Shown in pieces: positions 10,469 through 21,884 of a stretch of 64,000 bases of DNA (position 1 is its first letter; the number at the start of each line of letters is the position of its first letter). Below the pieces are notes generated by a model that had not been told where the DNA came from, made no database searches, and saw only the letters and a program-made list of their open reading frames with translations. The translations under genes and the position numbers were made by a program. This stretch comes from Motacilla alba alba (Eukaryota; Chordata; Aves; Passeriformes; Motacillidae): contig NC_052019.1 in assembly GCF_015832195.1 (NCBI RefSeq), positions 1,101,685-1,165,684 of the forward strand, written 5' to 3'.

Positions 10469-10559
10469 CTGATCCTGGCCATGGAGGAGCTGAGGCAGTG
10501 CCGGCTGCAGCAGAGGAACATCTCGGCCACGGTGGATAAGCTCACCCTGTGCCTCCCTG
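10469..10559 (+). CDS. EXOC6B: EXOC6B coding exon 4
   Basis: This 91-base exon encodes 30 residues from LILAMEELRQCRLQQRNIS to DKLTLCLP plus the first base of a valine codon. The block CRLQQRNISATVDKL is characteristic of EXOC6/EXOC6B and lies in the N-terminal coiled region of the exocyst subunit. The acceptor tract is CTTTTCCCCCTTTTCCAG (ending at 10468) and the donor is GTGAGG. The exon is only 125 bases from exon 5. Its ending phase (one base of the next codon) fits the two-base start of exon 5. No frameshift or stop is present. Confidence 0.94.
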
Positions 10560-10684
10560 GTGAGGAACCTCCTCGGTTTTGGAGCTCTTTGGTGGAATTC
10601 CCCGTTTTTGGGTTCCTCCCTGGAGCTGGGGGATTCCCAGCTGTGTGCTGCTGTCTCTGAGCTGTGTTTCCCTTCTCTCCCCAG

Positions 10685-10730
10685 TGCTGGAGATGTACAG
10701 CAAGCTGCGGGAGCAGATGAAATCCAAGAG
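10685..10730 (+). CDS. EXOC6B: EXOC6B coding exon 5
   Basis: This 46-base microexon-like exon begins with TG, completing the valine codon from exon 4. It encodes LEMYSKLREQMKSK and ends with AG, the first two bases of an arginine codon completed by exon 6. VLEMYSKL is strongly conserved in the Sec15 family. The acceptor is TTCCCTTCTCTCCCCAG and the donor is GTAAAT. Intron 4 before it is 125 bases, by far the shortest intron here. Intron 5 after it is 5637 bases. Confidence 0.93.
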
Positions 10731-12105
10731 GTAAATCTGGGCTGAGCTGGGCTTTTGGGGGAAAGGTCCAAGGAGTTGTTTGGTGCCGGGTAATTTGAGG
10801 AGAATCTCAGCAGTTCCAAACCGGCTTTTCCAGGTTAAGTTTCCTGGGTTTTGGCTGCTTTTCCTCACAGTCCTGCTCCTCCTCCTGTGGTTCAGCTGAG
10901 GTTCAGCAGGTTCAGATTTTGGGAATTAAGGTGGATGCTCCTTGGTTTTTATGGCAGCTCAATGTTGTGCAAGGAACCAAGGCGTGTTACCAACTCAGTT
11001 TTATTCCATGAATGCCATCAAAGGAATCTTAATCCAGTCTGAGAGATCCCAGGGAATGAGGGGGGAATGCAAAGAGCTGGAAACATCGGGGGGGTGGGAG
11101 CTGGGGAGAAAACTTCTGCTGTAGAAATAATTCCTCAAGACGTGGTGCCTCCGCAGTGCTGGGCCATAAATCCAGGAGTTTCCCCAGCCTGCAGCTGCTG
11201 GGATGCTGAGGGATGAAAATCTGGGATATTCACAGGAATCCTGGTTAGTTGGAGCAGCAGGGAGTGGTTTTGGAGCCCTGGGGAGGCAAACTGGGCGTGG
11301 AGCAGCTGCTGAAGGGGAAGAGGTGCCTGCAGCTGGGTGCCAGGCTGGAGCAGCAACCCCACCCCTGCTCCGGGATCCCCAGGAGCTCCTGGCTCTTCCC
11401 AGGCCACTCCAGGGCGGGGATGGGCTCTCCAGATGTCCTTTTGGGGCTGCTCTGCTGGCAGATGTGGGCTGAGAGCTGGAGCTGATCCCTGGGAATTCCT
11501 GCAGGGAATCCACCAGCTCCCCGTGCCCTCCTGGGCTGCATTTCCAGGGGCTGCAGCTGGGAATTGCTTCCCTTTTCCCCCCTCCATTATTTGGATTGGT
11601 TCATTTAGAAGCAAGCTCACACTGAAATCCACATTTCAGGAATACTGGGAGCCCTGGCTGGTGCTTTTCCCTGGTGTTTTTGGTCTGGATTTGATGGCTG
11701 CATTCAGCAGGCACAGCACAGATATTCCAATTTTCATCTGCTCCGGGTGTCGCTTGGATCATTTCAGGACAGGCAGCTTTGGGATTAGTCTGGTTGGTGT
11801 TTGGGGGAATGAACTGCACAGACAGGAGGAATTTGGGGATGTTTCTAAAGCAGCTCAGGCTGTTCCCAAATGGAGAATCCATGGCCAGGAGCTGGAGGTG
11901 GAGCTGATCAGGGGTGATCAGGGTGAAGAGGGGGAATTTTTCTCTGAAGTGGCCAGAATTTAAGGAAGGGACAGAAAAGCTTTTTTTGCCACGGCTGTGT
12001 GGAAAATGGTGGAAAACCCCAAAATTTCTGGAGGGATCTGGAGGCTCTGGAGGGATCAGACCTTCTTATTTACCCCTGGCTCTGTGTGGTCTCCAAACAG
12101 TGAGA
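10731..12105. other. Intron 5, no recognised element
   Basis: Unique-looking sequence with no gene or repeat that I can name. Open frames on both strands show no family features. Confidence 0.4.
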
Positions 12106-12109
12106 AATG

Positions 12110-12400
12110 GAATAATAAAATCCTGGAATGGTTTGGGATGGAGGAGACCCCAAAGATCACCCAACCGCACAACTCCCACACCCCAGGGTGCTCCGGCCTG
12201 GCCTGGGGCACTGCCAGGGATCCAGGGGCAGCCCCAGCTGCTCTGGGAATTCCAGCCCAGCCCCTGCCCACCCTCCCAGCCGGGAATTCCTTGCCAAGAT
12301 CCCAGCCCAATCTCCCCTTTCCCAGTGGCAGCCATTCCCTGGCTCCTGTCCCTCTGTCCCTTGTCCCCAGCCCCTCTGCAGGTCCCTTGTAGACCTGGAT
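12110..12400 (-). mobile_element. CR1 LINE 3' fragment, reverse orientation
   Basis: This begins with tail-like ATAATAAAATCCTGGAATGG, then GGGATGGAGGAGACCCCAAA, GGCACTGCCAGGGATCCAGG, CAGCCCCAGCTGCTCTGGG and CCCAGTGGCAGCCATTCCC. It is one of the longest copies of the common CR1 subfamily in the window. It appears to have lost the segment with the 'gacacctccc' motif found in other copies. Confidence 0.8.
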
Positions 12401-12984
12401 GCTCCATGAGAAAGCTCAGGAATTCTCTGGGAATGTTCATCCTGCTGGGAGCTGAGAAATCCCCAGCAGGAACAGGAAAATCACCCCGAAAGGCCCCCCT
12501 GGCCCTGGATTTTACCCAGATCCTGCTTTTCCCCTCAGCTCCGGGGACGCGGAGCTGGGACAGAGCTCAGCTCCTCTCCAGGAGCTGCTCCCAAAAAAAG
12601 CTGCCAAAATTAAAGACTAGAACTAAAACGGGGGGGTTTGGGGGAGGAATGGGAGCTGAGGATCCCCTGGAATATCAGCCCCAGGGGGTGTTTGTCCCTC
12701 GGGGTCACTGCCAGGGCTCTCTCCAGAGGCTGGGTTTCAGCACACCTTGGTCACACCTTGTGGGGAACAGGACAGGTCCTGGAAAAATCCCTGGAGCTCA
12801 GGCAGGAATTGTTCTGAGTGGGAGTACAAAGGGCAGGGGTTTTCTGTGCTGCTCATTTCTTTTGCATGGCCAAAAAACTGTTTCTACCCCGAAATTCCAG
12901 CTGGAAGTGCCCAGGATTACCCACGGATGTGTCAGCTAAAATTCCCTTAATCCTTCCTCAAAGTGACTGACGTGAGGTTTATTG

Positions 12985-13505
12985 ATCAGAAATATGTTTA
13001 TTTTAGATTATATATATCTGCAATCATATATACAATATGTAATAATATAATATAATATAATACAATACATAATATTTATAATATTTAATTATATATTATA
13101 ATATATACTATATACTATATACTATATAATATATAATATATAATATATACTTATATAATATTAATATTAATACTACATAATTATAGAATAGTATATATAA
13201 TATTAATATTATATAATATTAATATTATAACATATTATATAATAATTATATATATTATTATATTATATATATTATTAAATACATATAATTATATATAATA
13301 TTTAATTATATAACAATATTTAATTATATAATATATACAATATATAATATTTAACATATCAAATTATTTATATTAATCATTAATATAGAAGGAAATAAAT
13401 GTAAAATTAAACTATATAATAATATAGCCAAAGATTAAATTATTAGATAAATTTACAATATTGATTACATATAAAATATTTATTATCTATGATTTTATTT
13501 TGTTA
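12985..13505. repeat. AT-rich simple-sequence block
   Basis: About 500 bases almost wholly of A and T, built from TATAATATATAA-like words with local inverted repeats. It contrasts sharply with the GC-rich surroundings. A similar block lies at 28660-29620. Confidence 0.85.
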
Positions 13506-14523
13506 TTAAACCCTGGTAACGCTTCCTGGGTGGTTCCTTTGAAATTGTTTTTCCCTTTGGCCAGAGCTGAGCTCAGGGCAGGAGGATGGTCCTGACTCTG
13601 TGGTGGTTCCACGTTCCAGTGAATGGCAAATCCTACAGATTCCCACGTTCCAAAGGGAAACCATGGGAGGGCATTTGGGAAAAATGAATTTCCCAGCTCG
13701 GTTTTCCATCTGGAGTCTGAAATTTGCTTTTATGCAGAAAAGGATCAAACTGAATTGGGCATGGCCAAAAATCCAAAGGAGTTCTTTGTCCATGGGATTG
13801 CTGCACTTTTAAAGGTGCAAAATACTCATTTTGGGATGGAGAAGCCCAACCCTTGAGTCCATGACCTTCTCCGTGTTGGAACATGGTGTGGAACTCCTCT
13901 GTGGCTGGAGTTTTCACTTCTTTTTCTTGGGGTTAGATGTGTGAGATGGCATTTTCCGTTTGGACGTGGATGTTTGTTAGATTTTGTTATGCTTCAGGCT
14001 CTTAACTGTGAGTTTTATGGTGCTGGATGTCAACAAACTGAAAAATGGAGTTGCAGCTCTCCCTCTGCAAGGTCTTTCAAGGATAAACTCTTTAATTAAG
14101 AAATGAAATTATTTTTACTTTTAACTCAATAATTAACTACTTGTGGTTTGTAATGAGGGCTTTTTCTTTAATTACACAATACTGCTTAAACTCACGAAGA
14201 AGAAGGTGAAGAAGGACCAGCTTTTGCTTTAAAAAATTTATCTTGTTTTATATAAACTATATTTATATATATTTATATTTTTAAATAAAAATATTTTATT
14301 TTTATATATTTTATTTATATTTTTATATTACTGCATTCCAAAACTTTAAATTCTGAGTTTTTCTACTGCGTGGTATTACACACCTCTATTTAAACTACAC
14401 ACTTAGAATCTTAATTTTGTTATTTAACTTTGGAAGGTTTTTTAGCAGCCTCGGGTTCAACTTAGTGTTTTCTTGGGGTCAGTGCCTGTCAGCTCAGAAA
14501 GCCTGACATTCTCAGTACTCAGG
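13506..14523. other. Intron 5, unclassified, AT-rich towards the right
   Basis: The left half is unique-looking. Positions 14240-14335 are TTTATATATTTTAT-like. The stretch 14340-14480 (TTACTGCATTCC, then AACTTAGTGTTTTCTTGG) loosely resembles 29600-29750, which also follows an AT-rich block, so both may be ends of the same repeat family. I am not sure of that. Confidence 0.35.
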
Positions 14524-16175
14524 TGTCCTGGTTTTGCACGGGAGACATTTAGGGAACTGATGCAAAGCTGATGATAAAATTAATGAGAATAAATTTTTTT
14601 TTATACCCTTTTAAGGTTTTGAGCCTGCTTTTATTTTCTCCTGCTCCTGTCCCACAGCAGGCAGAGAGTGCACAGGGGATTGGCCAGCCCCAAACCCGCC
14701 ACTCCTTGGGGCTGAGAAATCTCAAAATTGGTGAAATCACAAATTGGTGAACCAAAACTGTGACAACTCCCCCGAGGCTGCTCTGATGGGGAGACTTTAA
14801 AAAGTTCTGTGAAGGAGTTGAGAGATGAACGGGAATTTTGGTTTTTTTGGTTTCCAGGTTGTTTAATTTTTCTGTTATCAACAGTTCAGCACACCAGCTA
14901 CGTTCTAGACGTAGCATATAAAGAGAAAGGTACTAAAAAAGTTACGAGACACACAGGTTTAAGGTTTTTTAAAACTATTTTTGTCCAATTAACTCTTAGA
15001 ACATATTTTATTTCTACCTTTCTACCAATAACTCATTATTTGTCTGTTCACACAACACCTGCATTGTGGTTCATTCTAACCAATCACCCTGTGCCACCAA
15101 CACTGCAGAAGATGGAGCAGATGAAGAACAAGAAGATCAGACAATGCCCAAAATCCTCCATCTTGTCTATTTTATTTCTATTTTTGTCTATTTTATTTCT
15201 ACCTTTCTACCAATAACTCATTATTTGTCTGTTCACACAACATCTGCACTGTGGTTCTTTCTAACCAATCACTCTGCCACCAACACTGCAGAAGATGGAG
15301 CAGATAAAGAACAAGAAGGAGCTCAGACAATGCCCAAAATCCTCCATCTTGTCTATTTTATTTCTATTTTTCTCTATTTTATTTCTATTTTTGTCTATTT
15401 TATTTCTACCTTTCTACCAATAGCTAATTATTTGTCTGTCCATGCAACGCCTGCATTGCATCTCTTTCTGCCAATCACCCTGTGCCATCAGCACTCAGAT
15501 GAAGAACAAGAAGGAGCTCAGACAGTGCCCAAAATCCTCCATCTTGTCTTCTATCTATTTTATTTCTACCTTTCTACCAAATAACTAATTATTTGTCTGT
15601 TCACCAACATCTGCACTGTGGTTCTTTCTGACCAATCACTCTGCCACCAACACTGCAGAAGATGGAGCAGATGAAGAAGAGAAGGAGATCAGACAATGCC
15701 CAAAATCCTCCATCTGGTCTACTTTATTTCTATTTTTGTCTAATTTATTTCTATTTTTGTCTATTTTATTTCTACCTTTCTGCCAATAACTAATCATTTG
15801 TCTGTTTACACAACATCTGCATTGCATCTCTTTCTGACCAATCTCCCTGTGCCACCAACACTCAGATGAAGAACAAGGAGATCAGACAGTGCCCAAAATC
15901 CTCCATCTTGTCTATTTTATTTCCATTTTCGTCTATTTTATTTCTACCTTTCTACCAATAACTAATTATTTGTCTGTTCACACAACATCTGCATTGCATC
16001 TCTTTCTGACCAATCACTCTGCCACCAACACTGCAGAAGATGGAGCAGATGAAGAACAAGAAGGAGATCAGACAGTGCCCAAAATCCTCCATCTTGTCTT
16101 CTGTCCACCTCCATGCAAAACCCCAAACCCCTTTAAGTTTTCCACCCTGTGATAAACCATATTTCTGTGTTTCAC
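14524..16175 (+). mobile_element. LTR-like element with about five internal 190-base tandem units
   Basis: The segment starts TGTCCTGGTTTTGC, a beginning seen in passerine LTRs as I recall them. It carries GAGAATAAATTTTTTTTTAT, a poly(A)-type motif also found in reverse at 19900-20090. From about 15000 to 16110 there are about five direct units of 170-220 bases, each with CAAAATCCTCCATCTTGTCT, CTACCTTTCTACCAATA, TTATTTGTCTGTTCACACAA and CTGCAGAAGATGGAGCAGAT. Internal copies of CTATTTTATTTCTATTTTTG vary in number. No retroviral gene is visible. It lies about 200 bases upstream of exon 6. Confidence 0.55.
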
Positions 16176-16367
16176 ACACGTAGATTCCAACCCATCCCAA
16201 AGTCTTGAAAACTTTCTCCACGGACGAAGGTTAAAAGCGGCGTTCTCCTGGGGGTCAGGACATCTCGGGACAGGCAGAGAAACATTCCCTGTGCCCTGGG
16301 TTCCCACAGAAACCCCTGGAGCAGGGTTCCAGCGGGCTGCTCCTGACCTTTCCCTGCTCCCCCCCAG

Positions 16368-16572
16368 GCACTACCCGGCCCTGAAGACCCTGGAGCACCT
16401 GGAGCACACCTTCCTGCCCCAGGTGAGCCACTACCGCTTCTGCAAGGTGATGGTGGACAACATCCCGCGGCTGCGCGAGGAGATCAAGGAGCTCTCCATG
16501 TCCGACCTCAAGGACTTCCTGGAGAGCATCCGCAAGCACTCGGACAAGATCGGCGAGACCGCCATGAAACAG
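16368..16572 (+). CDS. EXOC6B: EXOC6B coding exon 6
   Basis: This 205-base exon completes an arginine codon with its first base and then encodes 68 residues from HYPALKTLEHLEHTFLPQ to RKHSDKIGETAMKQ. Blocks such as VSHYRFCKVMVDNIP and SMSDLKDFLESIRKHSDKIG are hallmark Sec15-family sequence, by recall about residues 156-223 of human EXOC6B. The acceptor is CTGCTCCCCCCCAG (ending at 16367) and the donor is GTGGGG, a comparatively weak match to the consensus. The exon ends on a whole codon. Its last 18 bases plus the donor are repeated about 17 times immediately downstream. The next exon (usually beginning AQQQRN) is not found anywhere in the window. Confidence 0.96.
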
Positions 16573-17560
16573 GTGGGGTTTGGGAGCGTTTGGTGGGAAT
16601 TGAGGATGGTGAGACTGCCATGGAACAGGTGGGATTTGGGAGCATTTGGTGGGAATTGAGGATGGTGAGACCAACATGGAACAGGTGGGATTTAGAGAAG
16701 TTTGCATGGAATGAAGATTGGTGAGACCCCCATGGAACAGGTGGGGTTTGGGAGCGTTTGTTGGGAATAGAGATCGGTGAGGCCGCCATGAAACGGGTGG
16801 GATTTGGGAGCGTTTGGTGGGAAACAAGGATGGTGAGACCGCCATGGAACAGGAGGGGTTTGGGGGTGTTTGGATGGAATCAAGATTGTGAGACCCCCAT
16901 GGAACAGGTGGGGTTTGGGAGCATTTGGTGGGAATTGAGGATGGTGATAGTGCCATGGAACAGGTGGGGTTTGGGAGCGTTTGGTGGGAATTGAGGATGG
17001 TGAGACTGCCATGGAACAGGAGGGGTTTGGGGGTTTTTGGTGGGAATTGAGGATGGTGAGACCTCCATGGAACAGGTGGGGTTTGGGGGCATTTGGTGGG
17101 AATTGAGGATGGTGAGACCTCCATGGAACAGGAGGGGTTTGGGGGTTTTTGGTGGGAATAGAGATCGGTGAGACCGCCATGGAACAGGAGGGGTTTGGGG
17201 GCATTTGGTGGGAATTGAGGATGGTGAGACTGCCATGGAACTGGTAGGATTTGGGGTGTTTGTTGGGAATAGAGATATACATGGTGAGGCCGCCATGACA
17301 CAGGTGGGGTTTTGGGAGCATTTGGTGGGAAACAAGGATTGTGATACTGCCATGGAACAGGTGGGATTTGGAGGTGTTTGGATGGAATCAACATTGGTGA
17401 GAGGGCCATGAAACAGGTGGGGTTTGGGGGCATTTGGTGGGAATTGAGGATGGTGAGACTGCCATGGAACAGGTGGGATTTGGGGGCGTTTGGATGGAAT
17501 CAAGATTGATGAGACCTCCATGGAACAGGTGGGATTTGGGGGCGTTGGGTGGGAATCGCC
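16573..17560 (+). repeat. Minisatellite copied from the exon 6 / intron 6 boundary
   Basis: About 17 units of roughly 56 bases follow the exon directly. A unit is GAGACTGCCATGGAACAG, GTGGGATTTGGGAGC, GTTTGGTGGGAATTGAGGAT, then GGT. The first part matches the last 18 bases of exon 6 (GAGACCGCCATGAAACAG) with one or two changes, and GTGGG matches the real donor. About 13 units keep a GT at the copied junction; about four have GA. In frame, the copied exon piece would read E-T-A-M-E-Q against E-T-A-M-K-Q in the true exon. Long open frames on both strands are by-products of the repeat. Confidence 0.93.
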
Positions 17561-17863
17561 CGTTTTTTGGGAAGATGTTGGAGGTTTGCATGTGGTGTGG
17601 AAGTTCTGCTTCTCCAAGCCGAGGCTGTGGGTTGAGTTTGGGATTTTGTTGCTGGGTGAGGAGTGGCTGTTCCTTCCCTGGTTGCTCCTGGAGTTTTATC
17701 TTGGATTTCGTTCTGGAGTTTTATCCTGGGGTTTAGGCTGTTGAGAAGTCAGGATCCATTGTGTTCTTGGCTTCTCCCAGCTGGAGTTTTCCATGGTTTC
17801 GTGGCAGTCTGGGAGGTGCAGTTGGGGGTGGAGCTGATGCCTTGTGCAGGCTGCCCCAGAGCA

Positions 17864-18482
17864 GAGGCTGGGCAGAGTCACAGAATAAAGCAGGGATTTA
17901 TTAAAGGATCTCCTCCATGGATCCACCTTGGGCAGCACAAGAGCCCAGCCAGGGCTGCACCCAAGATGACCCAAAATGGTCCCAAAATGAACCCAAGATG
18001 GACCAGAATGGTCCCAAAATGAGCCCAAGATGGACCAGAATGGTCCCAAAATGAACCCAAGATGGACCAAAATGGTCCCAAAATGAACCCAAGATGGACC
18101 AGAATGGCCCCAAAATGCACCCAAGATGGACCAAAATGGTCCCAAAATGAACCCAAGATGGACCAGAATGGCCCCAAAATGCACGGGCGCTGCCGGGGTC
18201 TCTCCCTTGGCTCAGCTCTGCTCCATTTGCCCCTTGCAGTTCATTGTCCCGTTCCAGCTTTAGCCCAGGCACTCCCACCCTGCTTGTTTTCCTCTCTCCA
18301 GCCCACGCTGTTTGTGCTCCTGGGCTGAGCTTTGGGTCATTTGTCCTCGTCCCCAGCTGGAGCAGGAATTGTTTTGTGTCCCTGCTCTGTGCAGAGCTCA
18401 GCATCCCCTGCTGTGAGCCCAGCCCCACACACTGAAGCAGCACAGGACCTGAAAAATACAAAAACTAAAACCTGAGGCATCA
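17864..18482 (-). mobile_element. LTR-like dispersed repeat (copy C)
   Basis: Second independent insertion of the repeat at 310-978, sharing GAGGCTGGGCAGAGTCACAG at one end and CCTGAGGCATCA at the other, with different flanks. The internal minisatellite covers 17962-18181. Its independent flanks fix the borders of the element. The minus-strand poly(A) motif suggests an LTR. Confidence 0.6.
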
Positions 18483-19895
18483 CAGCTCCCCATAACTCCA
18501 TTTTCCACTCTCATTTTCCGCTTCCCCGCACAGGGAATTGATGCTCCTGGGAGACCTGGAGACACTGGGTTGATTCCTCAGTTTTGGGAGTTTGTGCACT
18601 GCAATTCCATGAATTTCACGTCCTAAACCAATTTTAAATCCTGCCCAAACCTGCCTGGTCCCTCCCTTGCCTTTCCCAGTGGTTGTGTCCGTGAAGGATG
18701 AGCTGATGAACGGAACCTCCCTGGGTGTGCCTTGAATCAGGAATTGCCTTTCCCACTCCCCCTGGATGTCTGGATTTCCTCTCATCCCAGCCGGGGAGCG
18801 GAGCTGCGAGAGGCTCTGGAGCTGCTCCCCAGGAGGGTTTTGCAGCTTTGCTGGGATGCAGGGGCAGGGAGCTGTTCCTGCCAGGGGCACTGAGACCCTT
18901 CCCTGGGAATGCTGGATTATGGAAAGGACTTCGCTGGAATTCTCCAGGAGCTGGTGGCATTTTGCTGTTGTGTTTGTGGGCAGAGACAAATTCAATTTTG
19001 TGTCTTGCAAAGCCCAGCCTTTCTCTGGAGCAGCCTAACCTGAGGAGTTTATTAATGAATTTAATTCCCTGTGTTCCGGTCCCTGTTTATCTTCCCAGCT
19101 CCTTCCTGGTTTTTTTGGGAAGGCAAACCCAGCCTTCCCTCATGGAATGGAGCTGTGGGGAGGGGCCAGTTGGCTCCTGAGAGTTCAGCAAACTTTTCAT
19201 TCAGATTAAACTTCCTGAAGGTGCAGAAACCCCTCCCAGTCCAGCTGTGCATCCAGCTGTGCACGGGGGTGATGTCTGGGAGGGCTCCCGGAGCTGGATT
19301 TACCCGAGGCAGCAATTCCCAGAGCAGAATTCCTACAAAAACTCTCCTTTAGTTGCTTGTGGAGGCAGAGCTTTGGGAAGATCCTTCCTTGGTCCCCGTG
19401 GCTGGGCAGGAGCAGGAATTCCATTTCTTTTTGTTTCAATTAATGCAGGGAACACTTTATGTAATTATTGAATATTTTCTTTCCCCTGGAGGATATTTAT
19501 CAATTTTAGGGACATCAATTTTAGGGTGGAGGTGTTGTCTGGTAGTTTCCAGTTCCATCTTCAGGTTTCTGGCAGAGGATTCCCATCTCCTGGCTCTGTG
19601 CTGATGGACGGGGAAGGATGTGAACATCCAGCCACATCTGTGGCTTTTGGGTGAAAAAATGGGAGAAATTTCCATCATTTCAGCACCTTTTCTGCTCTTC
19701 TGCTTGGAGAAACTTCTGTTTCCATCCCCTCCCAGTCCACAGTGCTGCTCTTCCTGTCCCTCCTGCTCCTGTGGCTCCGTTCCTTCTTGTGGTGGTTTTT
19801 GTTTGCTAATTTGAATTTTTACTAATTTTGAGGTTTTTGGTGAATGTACCAACGAGTGTGGTGGTGTTGGTTAATTATTAGTGTACTTGTTTTTT
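18483..19895. other. Intron 6 or inter-exon sequence, no recognised element
   Basis: Mostly unique-looking. Positions 19365-19425 (TTTGGGAAGATCCTTCCTTGG, then GGCTGGGCAGGAGCAGGAATT) match part of the longer repeat at 23441-23770 and 31575-31905, so a fragment of that unnamed repeat is present. Confidence 0.4.
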
Positions 19896-19899
19896 GCTG

Positions 19900-20090
19900 T
19901 AGAGTAGGATTAGGAGGAAGGTAAAGTAGGTTTAAAAATTTTAAAGGGTATAAAGAGAAATTTATTAACAGGAACTAAAAGAAAAAGTAATAAAAATTGG
20001 AACAAAACCTTCAGAATACTCCAGAACACTTCTCTATAAACTTTACATCACCTCCATGAATATCTCCTGCACAGAACCAAAACATTTCTC
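19900..20090 (-). mobile_element. LTR-like fragment, reverse orientation
   Basis: AAGGGTATAAAGAGAAATTT followed by ATTAACAGG is the reverse complement of the poly(A)-region text at 14580-14620 (AATAAATTT then TATACCCTTT). That shared motif suggests the same LTR family in the opposite orientation. Borders are uncertain. Confidence 0.4.
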
Positions 20091-20149
20091 CATCTCTCAC
20101 TCTGAGGGAATCCTGTGGCTTCTCCTGGGGTTTTCCTCACCAATTCCAG

Positions 20150-20180
20150 CCCTTCCTCCTCCTCCTCCTCCTCCTCCCAG
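20150..20180. repeat. Short (CCT)n microsatellite
   Basis: About nine consecutive CCT triplets. Confidence 0.85.
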
Positions 20181-20367
20181 TATTCCCAGCTGGAGAGCCC
20201 AGCCAGGCTCTGGGGGTGGTGAGGGTTGGCTGCTCCTGCCCTGCCCAAAGTCAGAGTGGGAGCAGCCTGGAATGGGGGTCACTAAAATTCCCTGGAAATA
20301 ACTGGGGGAAGTCAGTTCTTCATCCTGTGAGGGACAGAGCTGGGGAGCAACTCGTGCATGGTTATCG

Positions 20368-20668
20368 TGGAATCATGGAATGGGTTGGGGTGGAGGGGAC
20401 CTTCAGGATCATCCCATTCCCACCCCATCCATGGCAGGGACACCTCCCACTGTCCCAGGTGGATCCAGCCTGGCCTTGGGCACTGCCAGGGATCCAGGGG
20501 CAGCCCCAGCTGCTCTGGGAATCCCAGCCCAGCCCCTGCCCAGCCTCCCAGCCAGCAATTCCTTGCCAAGATCCCAGCCCAATCTCCCCTTTCCCAGTGG
20601 CAGCCATTCCCTGCCTCCTGTCCCTCTGTCCCTTGTCCCCAGTCCCTCTGCAGCTCTCCTGGAGCCCT
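20368..20668 (-). mobile_element. CR1 LINE 3' fragment, reverse orientation
   Basis: A full example of the common subfamily: ATCATGGAATGGGTTGGGGT, GGGACACCTCCCACTGTCCC, GGCACTGCCAGGGATCCAGG, CAGCCCCAGCTGCTCTGGG and CTCTGCAGCTCTCCTGGAGC. The 3' tail points left. Confidence 0.85.
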
Positions 20669-21880
20669 TTGTCTTTCATTCCCCTATGGATGAAAGAGGG
20701 AATTTTACATCTTCCAGCTTCTCCAAATCCCAGTTTCCCCCTGTTTTACGGGAGTGTTGTGCAGCCCTCGGGAGGGTTTGGGGGCAGGTTTATCTCCAGC
20801 TTGGAGTCTGTGCTGTGGGGAGGGAGCTCCCTGTGCCGTCTCCCCTCGGAGCGCGGTGCTGCGTCCATCCCACGGCTCCGTGGATGGGTGAGGAGCAGCT
20901 GGGGCTGCCGTGGTGGGGCTCGCTCGGGGCAGGGTGTCCCTCCCAGTATTCCCAGCATGGATGTGGCTGGGTGTTTTCCCTGGATGCGCTCAGAGCTCTG
21001 GGAAGGAGCGGAGCTGGCGCGAGGCCCGCGGGGTCGGGGAGCCGCCGTTGGCAGCTCGGTGCGTTCGGTTTAAATTAGGATCATATAAATTCCTTTAAAA
21101 TTGTTTGATTTCACCAGCGGGAACGGAGGAGGCCTCGCTACAATGGGAGAGGAAATGGGGTTTTTGTAACATTAGGAACGCGAGGCTGCCGCTGACAAGG
21201 GCTGAACATTTCATTTTGTGATAATCAGGAGGGTCTGGCCGCCAGCGCTCGCAGCCGTGGCCGCGCTCCCGGGATCGGGATCAGGGGAGCTCCCAGCCCC
21301 TCCTGGGATGGACTCAGGGAGGCATTCCCGGGGTCCCACACCGAGGAGCTCTCCCTGCCCTCCTTCCCTGCTGGGTTTGATCCCAGCCTGAGTTTTATTA
21401 CCTGAATCCCGGGGGAATTCGCCGCGTTCCAAATCTCGTTGTTAATTACGGGGCCTGGAGCGGATGAAAGGAGCTGCACGCACTTGAACTCCACTTGGAC
21501 TTTGGCCCTGTGAACCTGCGTGTGTGTTTGGGTTTTGGTGGGGCTTTTTTTACAGGGCTCCGAACTCCAGGCCTGAATTACATCCCATTAACACGTGCTG
21601 ATATCCGGGCCGGCCTTTATTATCCCACTCCAGGCTGGAATGCGCCGGGCATGTGGAGGAGGCCACTGGGGATGGAGCTGCTGCGAGTGAGGGGCCAAAA
21701 ACAACCCAGCCGAAAGCCAGCCATGGATCCAGGGCTGGGGACGGCCAAAAGTGTCAGTGCGGCCTCTGCGGAGGGCAGGAAAAGCAGGAGCTGATTCGTG
21801 GGAATCGCCGGGATGCAGCAGCAGAGCTGGGCTTGGATAGCTGGGGATCTGGGTTTGGACAGGGGCAGCTGGGACGGGCT
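20669..21880. other. Unique sequence; possible conserved noncoding element at 21075-21650
   Basis: The segment has no recognisable repeat. Between about 21075 and 21650 the composition changes to mixed, non-repetitive text with AT-rich homeodomain-like words (GTTAATTACGG, CCCATTAACACG, TCATATAAATTCC) beside GC-rich parts. That is the look of a vertebrate conserved element, but conservation cannot be judged from one sequence. Confidence 0.25.
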
Positions 21881-21884
21881 GAGC

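Noticed and set aside
16255..17433. Minus-strand 392-codon open frame downstream of exon 6
   Set aside because: Antisense reading of EXOC6B exon 6 and of the exon-derived minisatellite.
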